From Deltaproteobacteria bacterium (GTDB lineage Bacteria > Desulfobacterota > Desulfobulbia > Desulfobulbales > BM004): DNA of 7,510 nucleotides. The stretch's first letter is position 1. The number at the start of each line of letters is the position of its first letter. Positions 1-4,533 of this stretch are shown one piece after another. The notes beneath the pieces are model-generated. The model made no database searches, had not been told where the DNA came from, and saw only the letters and a list, made by a program, of their open reading frames with translations. A program made the position numbers and the translations under genes. Where the stretch lies: NCBI GenBank assembly GCA_019312695.1, contig JAFDCT010000352.1, positions 1 to 7,510 of the forward strand. The letters are read 5' to 3'.

Positions 1-185
1 AACACGGTGCAAGAAATGGATTACTTGCAACAATGCTATACAATAGAAATGTTAAAATCTATTTTCTGCCTGCAATAATTTACTATTTCAATCTGCGTTA
101 TGCGGTTATCCTTTCAATCTATATAATTTTATTTTCAATACTGAATGGCATATTGCTCGAGTTTATTGTTAGTGAAAATGAGTAA
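1..185 (+). CDS. C-terminal fragment of a membrane protein (5' end outside window)
   Basis: Reading from base 3, the plus strand is open for 60 codons to a TAA at 183-185, with no start needed because the gene begins before the window. The translated tail is strongly hydrophobic and rich in Ile, Leu, Tyr and Phe. A short polar stretch (HGARNG at its residues 1-6) is followed by a hydrophobic segment around residues 19-31 and a long one around residues 34-55, ending in the acidic tail SENE. This is the pattern of one or two transmembrane helices at the C terminus of an integral membrane protein. I do not recognise the family. The other two plus frames close at bases 44-46 and 76-78, so this frame is the best-supported one. 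It could still be chance, since the region is AT-rich and AT-rich DNA gives hydrophobic translations. Confidence 0.45.
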   Translation, partial: HGARNGLLATMLYNRNVKIYFLPAIIYYFNLRYAVILSIYIILFSILNGILLEFIVSENE

Positions 186-450
186 CTCTAAGCATTTTTT
201 CATCTCTTCTCAAAAGTACTACATTCATAACATATTATTCACAGCCAACTCATGATAATTGCCATACATGTTAACTTTTTTCATAAATATATCTCCCCAC
301 TATATTGACCGAGGGTAGTGTCAAGAATCTTTCGCACATTTCATTTGGCGTTTGCCCCGTTATGGTTTCAGGCAACAGCCATCTTCTTTCCGATCTCAAT
401 ACAACCTCTTGATATATTTAACAGTTTTACGCAGAAAAAATTATCCAATG

Positions 451-475
451 CCCCCTGTTTTATCGGGGGGTTTTT
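451..475 (+). terminator. candidate Rho-independent terminator
   Basis: Five C residues (451-455) can pair with a run of six G (465-470) across a loop of about nine bases, followed directly by five T (471-475). The stem is short but all G-C. It points in the plus direction and could end transcription from the membrane-protein gene finishing at 185, although it lies 266 bases downstream of that stop. Confidence 0.4.
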
Positions 476-1091
476 CATTACATATGCTGGGTACTAACAA
501 CTGCAAAGATCTGTTGATACATTTACATTCGTGAATGATTCCCGAAATATCAAGATGTACAGTGGATATGTTGAATCAGATTTTGTATTATAAAACCTTA
601 AATGGTGGCAAGTATTCTTTAGTATACTCACACCTATCTTCCTAACACATTGTGGTACTTGTGTTTTTCTATAAATGAATTAGAGTGATTGTTGAGACGA
701 ATTACTAAAAGGGTGAAGTTTTAGACTGGCAGCAATAGGGCTGTAACAGGACTAAAGCTATTTGAGTCACCTGTATCAGGGGGGCATAATAAACCTCCTG
801 AAAGCCTAGGATGATTTAACCATATTAATAAGATCCTGAGACGTTATCTTTTCCCACAGGAAACATACAGTCTGGAACGGTTGCTAACTATGTCACCTCA
901 TGATATTACCCAGTACGAAAAGAGGCACGACTAAATATTCTGTGTTTCAGATAATGATGAAGGGAGAATACTGCGGGGTCTATCATACACTGGTGGCATT
1001 TTCCCTACGGCTGTGCGCTAAGTGCCATAAAACATCCGTAACGCAATATTGAGAGATGGAATTTTTGATCTGAAAATCCCACCTTTCAATA

Positions 1092-1097
1092 TATAAT
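1092..1097 (+). promoter_or_regulatory. candidate -10 box (TATAAT) of the MORN gene
   Basis: A perfect TATAAT lies 37 bases before the MORN start codon. No good -35 element sits 16-18 bases upstream; the nearest TTGATC (1065-1070) is 21 bases away, which is too far. In AT-rich DNA a perfect -10 can arise by chance, so this rests on position and match only. Confidence 0.3.
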
Positions 1098-1120
1098 AAC
1101 AAGAAATATTAATTTCATAT

Positions 1121-1126
1121 GAGGAG
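1121..1126 (+). promoter_or_regulatory. ribosome binding site that sets the MORN start
   Basis: GAGGAG lies 7 bases before the ATG at 1134. An in-frame ATG five codons earlier (1119) overlaps this motif and has no binding site of its own. The 1134 start also gives a cleaner signal peptide beginning Met-Lys-Lys. Confidence 0.8.
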
Positions 1127-1133
1127 ACATTTT

Positions 1134-1796
1134 ATGAAAAAATTTCAATTATTCTTCATATCCTTACTGCCTGTGATTTTAATGTTATTCATATATGATC
1201 CTGCATTTTCGGGATGTATTCAAGGTAATTGTTCTAACGGACAGGGCACCTTTACTCGGGCAGATGGCGCTAAGTATGTTGGGGAATTTAAGGACGACCT
1301 TTTTTACGGACAGGGCACCTTAACTTTGCCAAATGGTGACACGTATGTCGGGGCGTTTAGGGACGGCAAAAGAAATGGACAGGGCACCTTTACTTGGACA
1401 GATTATAAAAAGTATGTTGGGGAATTCAGGGACGACCTTATGAACGGACAGGGCACCTTTACTTGGGGAGATAACTCCACGTATATCGGGGAGGTTAAGG
1501 ACGGTAAAATGTCTGGATGGGGCACTTTTACTTGGGCAAGTGGCCGCAAGTATGTTGGGGAATTTAAGGACGACCTTTTTTACGGACAGGGTACCTTAAC
1601 TTTGCCAAATGGTGACACGTATGTTGGGGAATTCAAGGACGACCTTATGAACGGGCAGGGCACGTTTACTTGGGCAAATGGCGACACGTATGTCGGGGAG
1701 TTTAAGGACGGCAAAAGAAACGGACAAGGCACCTTTACTTCGGCAAATGGCGACAAGTATGTTGGGGAATGGAAGGACGATAAAAAAATACCTTAA
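1134..1796 (+). CDS. exported MORN-repeat protein
   Basis: This is a 220-residue protein. Residues 1-26 form a signal peptide: MKK, then a hydrophobic core rich in Leu, Ile and Phe, ending PAFS. Cleavage could be by signal peptidase I after AFS. Alternatively FSGC could act as a weak lipobox with the Cys at 28 lipidated. A second Cys at 32 suggests a disulfide instead. Residues 35-218 are eight tandem 23-residue MORN repeats with the core NGQGTFT...YVGEFKD, followed by only Ile-Pro and the stop. MORN repeats form extended beta-hairpin arrays. In bacteria they occur in many exported proteins of unknown role, so no enzymatic function should be read from them. Repeats 3 and 4 lack the usual Asn-Gly turn and are the most diverged. 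The gene stands alone, with a good ribosome binding site and a possible promoter at 1092. The call of exported MORN protein is firm; the cellular role is unknown. Confidence 0.9.
   Translation: MKKFQLFFISLLPVILMLFIYDPAFSGCIQGNCSNGQGTFTRADGAKYVGEFKDDLFYGQGTLTLPNGDTYVGAFRDGKRNGQGTFTWTDYKKYVGEFRDDLMNGQGTFTWGDNSTYIGEVKDGKMSGWGTFTWASGRKYVGEFKDDLFYGQGTLTLPNGDTYVGEFKDDLMNGQGTFTWANGDTYVGEFKDGKRNGQGTFTSANGDKYVGEWKDDKKIP
1236..1787 (+). repeat. eight tandem 69-bp MORN units with a duplicated block
   Basis: Units start at 1236, 1305, 1374, 1443, 1512, 1581, 1650 and 1719, each exactly 69 bp (23 codons), with no indels. A higher-order duplication is visible. Bases 1272-1348 and 1548-1624, offset by 276 bp (four units), match at all but one of 77 positions; the difference is C1316 versus T1592, a silent change. 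The other units are clearly more diverged, so the array appears to have grown by unequal recombination or slippage of multi-unit blocks. Confidence 0.9.
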
Positions 1797-2120
1797 TATC
1801 CTATATATACTATTTTCATTTGTAGCTGGTTTTTCCAAAACTTCTTTAACTTTTATGTGAATTAATGGCTGCTGGATAGTCTCAAGATATGCTGTCAATT
1901 GACAGTCGCGAACCATTCTTAAGATGTCAATGTGTCCACTGGATACTTTGAAAGCAAGTAAACAAAGGCCCCTCCCAAGGTCACCGGAAAGTGCCTTTAA
2001 ACTGTATCCTGCCTTTAAGTCACTTACCCGCATATGCTTATTCACAGCCTCTATGGGCATTCCTTGCCTGTTAAATAAACCCTCAGCCAAAGCCCCTTCC
2101 ATATCAATCCTTTCCAACAC
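1596..2120 (-). pseudogene. possible gene remnant, minus strand
   Basis: A minus-strand frame starts at a GTG (2120) and stays open to 1596. Its first 90 or so residues (2120 to about 1850) have a balanced, protein-like composition with well-mixed Asp, Glu, Lys, Gly and Leu; examples are EGALAEGLFNRQG and GDLGRGLCLLAFKV. The overlapping plus-strand frame has the Ser, Pro and Leu bias typical of an antisense shadow. After about 1800 the frame runs antisense through the MORN repeats, giving a repetitive tail that cannot be original. No ribosome binding site precedes the GTG, and a stop lies five codons upstream. I do not recognise the family. The likeliest reading is a fragment of a decayed gene cut by the insertion or growth of the MORN locus; chance is possible. 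Confidence 0.25.
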
Positions 2121-2195
2121 TACTTGAGGCGATCACCGGGATGGTGGCATGCAATATAATAAAATAATATTTTAAGATTCACTACTGCCTAAATC

Positions 2196-2208
2196 CGTTT
2201 AGTAAACG
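2196..2208. repeat. 13-base palindrome
   Basis: CGTTTA, a central G, then TAAACG: perfect 6-bp arms. It lies 20 bases before the hairpin at 2229-2257, in the gap before the tiny lipoprotein gene. It could be a protein-binding site or part of a remnant repeat. Confidence 0.5.
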
Positions 2209-2228
2209 TTGTTTGCAGAAATTATAAT

Positions 2229-2257
2229 TTGGGCGCCTATCAGTTGAGTTCGCCCAA
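2229..2257. repeat. inverted repeat, 7-bp GC-rich arms
   Basis: TTGGGCG (2229-2235) pairs perfectly with CGCCCAA (2251-2257) across a 15-base loop. It stands out because the surrounding DNA is very AT-rich. A weak T-run (2264-2268) follows, so a poor plus-strand terminator is possible. A protein-binding or mobile-element remnant is equally possible. Confidence 0.45.
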
Positions 2258-2380
2258 TTCACATTTTTACTTATTGCTTCTAACAAATCGTAATTATTAA
2301 TAATTATTTTATAATCAAAAATAAGGTGTAGATCTTGCATGACTTCAAAACTGAGAATTACAGCTATAGGATTTAGTAAG

Positions 2381-2515
2381 ATGATCGAGATGATGAAATT
2401 TTTAGATACATACATGTGGAAAATTATACTCTTCTCCCTTTTGTTCTTAGTTCTTTTAATTTATGGATGTGGCATGCCCGATCTCCCAGGACCTATCGGC
2501 ATACCGGGCATTTAG
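2381..2515 (+). CDS. tiny lipoprotein (about 44 residues)
   Basis: A short frame ends at TAG 2513-2515. Its C-terminal 33 residues are unmistakably a lipoprotein signal plus a mini-tail: MWK, a hydrophobic core of about 13 residues, the lipobox-like IYGC, then the mature peptide CGMPDLPGPIGIPGI of only 15 residues. The Tyr at -2 is unusual, but Gly at -1 and Cys at +1 are right. Pro-Gly repeats make the mature part extended and non-globular. The start is uncertain. ATG 2381 has AGGA nine bases upstream and gives 44 residues; ATG 2390, 2393 and 2414 are in frame and give shorter, more typical signals; ATG 2339 (58 residues, with AAGGTG upstream) makes the n-region too long. Tiny lipoproteins of this shape are common in Gram-negative genomes and their roles are mostly unknown. 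A minus-strand frame across the same bases (2415-2182) is less convincing. Confidence 0.6.
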   Translation: MIEMMKFLDTYMWKIILFSLLFLVLLIYGCGMPDLPGPIGIPGI

Positions 2516-2636
2516 GGTATTTTGATATTTACACTGTAGGCATTGGTGTACACAAATCTCCTGAAGATTGAACTGTAATAGATAAGTAAACTGAAGAGAG
2601 TCTAATTATTCCCTAAACCCCAAAAGAGAGTTTGGC

Positions 2637-2843
2637 ATGAAAAGTACTAAAGAAAAGGTAATGTCTCCTCAAGATGTTTTGAGGACAGAAATCATTGTCA
2701 ATCAGGCCCTAATAGACATCCTAATTGCCAAGCAAATAATCACAGAGGAAGAGTTGGTGAAAAGCATTCAAAAAATAAAGCTGGAACAACAAAAATTGCA
2801 TACTGGACTGAACAAAATAGTCCGATTAAAAAGGAAAAAATAG
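2637..2843 (+). CDS. small helical protein, unknown function
   Basis: The product is 68 residues, charged and Lys-rich (a KRKK-type end), and cytoplasmic, with no signal or membrane segment. AAGAGAG lies six bases before the ATG and supports the start; an in-frame ATG at codon 9 is an alternative. Two helices can be seen. Residues 11-32 (VLRTEIIVNQALIDILIAKQ) run into a turn at IITEEEL, followed by a Lys/Gln-rich helix from about 36 to 65 with hydrophobics spaced as in a coiled coil. The motif of a hydrophobic helix, then Ile-Thr-Glu-Glu-Glu-Leu, then a second helix recurs in small proteobacterial proteins, from general recollection of such sequences. It suggests a helical hairpin or dimer. 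No enzymatic residues are visible, and neighbours 120 or more bases away give no functional clue. Confidence 0.6.
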   Translation: MKSTKEKVMSPQDVLRTEIIVNQALIDILIAKQIITEEELVKSIQKIKLEQQKLHTGLNKIVRLKRKK

Positions 2844-3083
2844 TTTCATCAAACAGCGAAGATTTTCTCTCCTGAGTGGTGGTGTCCTATATTATCCTTT
2901 AGCAAAGCTGATCCCACCAATCTGGTATATTAATCCTTTGTAATATCTGCTATGAACCTGGACTCGTAAATCATTCCTAAAGAATTTAGATTTCCAGGAG
3001 ACATGTGGCTGTTAGGTCGAGTTTTATTCCAGTCAAGTGCAGATTCTATATGGCCAGCAAGTATAAGGAATTTCCTGGATTAT
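2844..3083. other. 240-base gap between converging genes
   Basis: The plus-strand small gene and the minus-strand Cys-pair gene converge here. No strong terminator hairpin with a T-run is visible in either direction. A 43-codon plus frame begins at 3003 with AGGAG only two bases away, too close to be used efficiently, and runs antisense into the next gene; it is not called. Confidence 0.4.
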
Positions 3084-3428
3084 TTACTGTGTTTTAATTC
3101 CGAGCACCTTTTCTTCGATCAGCCGTTTTTTTGATTCATCTGGTTCAGGGGAAACCCAATGGATAAACTGCTCGGTCATGCGCATATATGAACCTTGGTC
3201 TTCCTTGCATTTGTCACAGATTGATTCAGCCCGATCGCGGTACATAATAACCTTGCTAGCCGGCTCGCCATCTTTATTCACGGCAGCCATCTTGCGGCAA
3301 CCGCAGTTTAATCGGACTACAGCGACTCCTATTGCTTCCGGGCTGCCTTCAACGATGCCCTGGATCATGGCCTCCTCAGATTTTTCGGTTGTCCATTTCT
3401 GTTTTTTCATTTTTTTTCTTTTTTTCAT
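3084..3428 (-). CDS. small protein with two Cys pairs, possible metal site
   Basis: The product is 114 residues from the ATG at 3428. A very basic N terminus (MKKRKKMKKQKW) is followed by a helical stretch (residues 13-27) and a strand-like segment AIGVAVVRL leading to Cys42-Gly-Cys44. A second pair, Cys71-Asp-Lys-Cys74, follows about 27 residues later, and the C terminus is charged and helical. A CxC plus CxxC arrangement is typical of small zinc ribbons, so four-Cys metal binding is a reasonable inference, though the family is not recognised. There is no signal peptide or membrane segment. The start is uncertain: ATG 3410 (108 residues) and TTG 3476 (130 residues) are in frame, and none has a clear ribosome binding site. 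The start region consists of A7-A8 tracts. The composition is protein-like and the opposite-strand frame looks like a shadow. It is divergent from the ferredoxin gene. Confidence 0.65.
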   Translation of the reverse strand: MKKRKKMKKQKWTTEKSEEAMIQGIVEGSPEAIGVAVVRLNCGCRKMAAVNKDGEPASKVIMYRDRAESICDKCKEDQGSYMRMTEQFIHWVSPEPDESKKRLIEEKVLGIKTQ

Positions 3429-3498
3429 AGGTTCAACATAAAAATTTTGTGGGCAAGCATGAATGTTCTCAGGCAATCAATCGGTTGCCCATCAATGG

Positions 3499-3511
3499 TC
3501 TAATGATTAGA
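3499..3511. promoter_or_regulatory. 13-base palindrome, possible operator
   Basis: TCTAAT, a central G, ATTAGA: perfect 6-bp arms. It lies in the divergent intergenic region, 71 bases before the ATG of the minus-strand Cys-pair gene and 263 bases before the ferredoxin ATG. Its position fits a repressor or activator site; no regulator is visible nearby. Confidence 0.35.
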
Positions 3512-3527
3512 ATGAAGTTGCAGACCC

Positions 3528-3574
3528 GGCAATCTAATAGGAAAGTCACCGCAAGGCAACAGCTATTTCCTGCC
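3528..3574 (+). other. nested hairpin in the divergent intergenic region
   Basis: GGC (3528-3530) can pair with GCC (3572-3574), and AGGAAA (3539-3544) pairs perfectly with TTTCCT (3566-3571). Inside is a small CC-GCAA-GG element (3549-3556) with a GNRA-type tetraloop. AATAG (3536-3540) can alternatively pair with CTATT (3563-3567), excluding part of the main stem. It could be transcribed in either direction. It does not match the consensus of a riboswitch class I know. Confidence 0.3.
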
Positions 3575-3633
3575 AGTCTTTTCCAGCATTTTCAAGTTGG
3601 GACATTCTCTTAATAACAGAATGGATTTTTTTA

Positions 3634-3639
3634 TTGACA
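3634..3639 (+). promoter_or_regulatory. candidate -35 box (TTGACA) of the ferredoxin gene
   Basis: This is a perfect TTGACA 135 bases before the ferredoxin ATG. At a 17-base spacing the -10 position reads TAGAGG (3657-3662), a poor match. If used, it would give a leader of about 105 bases that contains the inverted repeat at 3685-3703. Confidence 0.3.
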
Positions 3640-3684
3640 AAAAAAGGGCGTTGAATTAGAGGGGAATAGTTTTTGTAAGAGGAA

Positions 3685-3703
3685 AATCTTCCCTATGAAG
3701 ATT
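3685..3703 (+). repeat. inverted repeat in the ferredoxin leader
   Basis: AATCTTC (3685-3691) and GAAGATT (3697-3703) are perfect 7-bp arms with a 5-base loop. No T-run follows, so it is not a terminator. It is either a leader hairpin or a protein-binding site. Confidence 0.45.
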
Positions 3704-3734
3704 ATCAAATTCAGGTACAACTGGTTTAAACGAC

Positions 3735-3747
3735 TTGTTCTAAACAA
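3735..3747. promoter_or_regulatory. short inverted repeat next to the ferredoxin ribosome binding site
   Basis: TTGTT-CTA-AACAA lies 15 bases upstream of the GGAGG ribosome binding site (3762-3766) of the ferredoxin gene. The short arms (5 bp) in AT-rich DNA make chance possible. An operator near the start site is the other option. Confidence 0.25.
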
Positions 3748-3773
3748 TAATTAATTTACATGGAGGTTTTACT

Positions 3774-3959
3774 ATGTGGGAAGTTGTCGTTGATAAAGAC
3801 AAATGTTCAGGTGATGAAGAATGTGTAGATGCATGTCCTGCGCAGGTTTATGAAATGGTTGATGGTAAATCCGAACCTGTTAACATGGATGAATGCCTTG
3901 GTTGCGAAACCTGTGTTGAAGTTTGCCCGGAAGGCGCCATCACAGTAACCGAGGTTTAA
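3774..3959 (+). CDS. two-cluster ferredoxin with an Asp cluster ligand
   Basis: The product is 61 residues, a bacterial-type ferredoxin carrying electrons in the cytoplasm. GGAGG lies 7 bases before the ATG, so the start is firm. The second motif is standard: Cys41, Cys44, Cys47, then Cys51-Pro. The first motif is Cys11-Ser-Gly-Asp14-Glu-Glu-Cys17, then Cys21-Pro, so Asp14 replaces the usual second Cys. By the family's crossed ligation, cluster II uses Cys41/44/47 with Cys21. Cluster I has Cys11, Cys17 and Cys51 with Asp14. Desulfovibrio africanus ferredoxin III and Pyrococcus furiosus ferredoxin carry an Asp here and hold a [3Fe-4S] or interconvertible [3Fe-4S]/[4Fe-4S] cluster, so the same is inferred. 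The protein is highly acidic, as expected for a docking carrier. The gene is followed by its own terminator, so it is probably transcribed alone. Its redox partner is not in this window. Confidence 0.96.
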   Translation: MWEVVVDKDKCSGDEECVDACPAQVYEMVDGKSEPVNMDECLGCETCVEVCPEGAITVTEV

Positions 3960-3993
3960 TTCTGTTACAAGAATACAGACCGACGATTTGATC

Positions 3994-4035
3994 CATAGGC
4001 CTGTTTCCTGCAAAGGGGACAGGCCTATGTTTTTT
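3994..4035 (+). terminator. strong Rho-independent terminator after the ferredoxin gene
   Basis: A 15-bp stem (3994-4008 with 4015-4029, two G-T pairs) closes a 6-base loop and is followed by six T (4030-4035). It begins 35 bases after the ferredoxin stop. The outer nine pairs are perfect. It should separate the ferredoxin transcript from the downstream membrane-protein/alr/argS unit. Confidence 0.93.
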
Positions 4036-4096
4036 GGTATGCTGCCAACACGCCTCAAAAGGGTGTATTCCCAGAACCCGCCATAACTATTTATTG

Positions 4097-4531
4097 ATGG
4101 ACCTGAAAAAAACTCTTCTTCGCTATAAACCAGGGGCATCAGCAAGAACCCACCTTTTCCTGGCCGCCCTGATCTGGAGCGTCGTGGGTTTTTTTCTTCT
4201 AACCAACGGTTTTGTTTTGATTTCCCTGCAGGATCATTCGTGGCTTATAGTGGTTGGCTTAATTCTGGGCACAGCCAAGACATTTTTTATCCTTGATCGG
4301 GTGGCTCGACAAAACGTGAAACGGATCAAAGAATTTAAGGACAAGGTATGCATAGGTTCGGTATACTCCTGGAAAACCTGGATCCTGGTTGCCGGAATGA
4401 TCGTTCTAGGCAGGTTTTTGCGGACTACGGTTCTGCCGGGTGAAGTAATCGGACTGGTTTATACGGCTGTTGGATGGGCTTTAATGCTGGCAAGCAGGCT
4501 GCTGTGGCTGGCATGGAAAAGAACTCCCTGA
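4097..4531 (+). CDS. small four-helix membrane protein, unknown function
   Basis: The product is 144 residues from ATG 4097. An open frame reaches back to a TTG at 4034, but that lies within the terminator T-run, so the ATG is preferred even though no clear ribosome binding site precedes it. The basic N terminus MDLKKTLLRYKPG precedes four hydrophobic segments at about 20-42, 49-66, 95-113 and 117-139. A basic cytoplasmic loop (RVARQNVKRIKEFKDK, 68-83) links helices 2 and 3, giving a hairpin pair topology with both ends inside. Helix 3 contains two Arg (106, 109). The family is not recognised and no catalytic motif is visible. The stop lies 2 bases before the alr start, so translation of the two is probably coupled, which suggests co-expression with cell-wall precursor synthesis. 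A role in the envelope is inference only. Confidence 0.75.
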   Translation: MDLKKTLLRYKPGASARTHLFLAALIWSVVGFFLLTNGFVLISLQDHSWLIVVGLILGTAKTFFILDRVARQNVKRIKEFKDKVCIGSVYSWKTWILVAGMIVLGRFLRTTVLPGEVIGLVYTAVGWALMLASRLLWLAWKRTP

Positions 4532-4533
4532 TC

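Larger units (their letters stand above)
186..1118. other. about 930 bases without a supportable gene
   Basis: No reading frame here has protein-like composition together with a start and ribosome binding site. A 60-codon plus-strand frame at 352-534 has no ribosome binding site and an odd composition, and it runs through the candidate terminator at 451-475. The stretch holds that terminator, a hairpin at 776-801 (8-bp arms with one G-T pair), a hairpin at 994-1027 (8-bp arms with one G-T pair) and a near-perfect 10-base direct repeat 30 bases apart (741-750 and 771-780). Short minus-strand open stretches, such as 271-417, look faintly protein-like and may be remnants of decayed genes. Confidence 0.55.

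Noticed and set aside
300..345. Insertion-sequence end (GGGTAGTGTCAAGAAT-like)
   Set aside because: It recalls terminal sequences of some insertion elements, but no matching inverted end, target duplication or transposase is visible.
352..534. 60-codon plus-strand frame
   Set aside because: No ribosome binding site, odd composition, and it runs through a candidate terminator.
776..801. Minus-strand AGGAGG six bases before an ATG
   Set aside because: The ATG is followed by CCC CCC TGA, so only Met-Pro-Pro could be made. The CCTCCT is better read as one arm of a short hairpin.
2188..2249. Integron attC site (GCCTAAA ... GTTGAGT)
   Set aside because: Spacing is in the attC range, but the two ends are not complementary to each other, the first lacks the final AAC, and no integrase or second attC is present.
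2182..2415. 77-codon minus-strand frame
   Set aside because: It covers the tiny lipoprotein on the other strand, lacks a convincing ribosome binding site, and is Ile/Asn-rich as expected from AT-rich DNA.
3003..3134. 43-codon plus frame after AGGAG
   Set aside because: The binding site is only two bases from the ATG, and the second third of the frame is antisense to the Cys-pair gene.
3528..3600. Cyclic-di-GMP (GEMM) riboswitch
   Set aside because: GTCACCGCAAGGCAA vaguely recalls the GEMM core, but the GACGCAAAGCC block and the second receptor arm are missing.
4034..4096. TTG start extending the membrane protein by 21 codons
   Set aside because: The TTG lies in the terminator T-run, so a transcript could hardly include a ribosome binding site for it from upstream; the ATG at 4097 is more reasonable.
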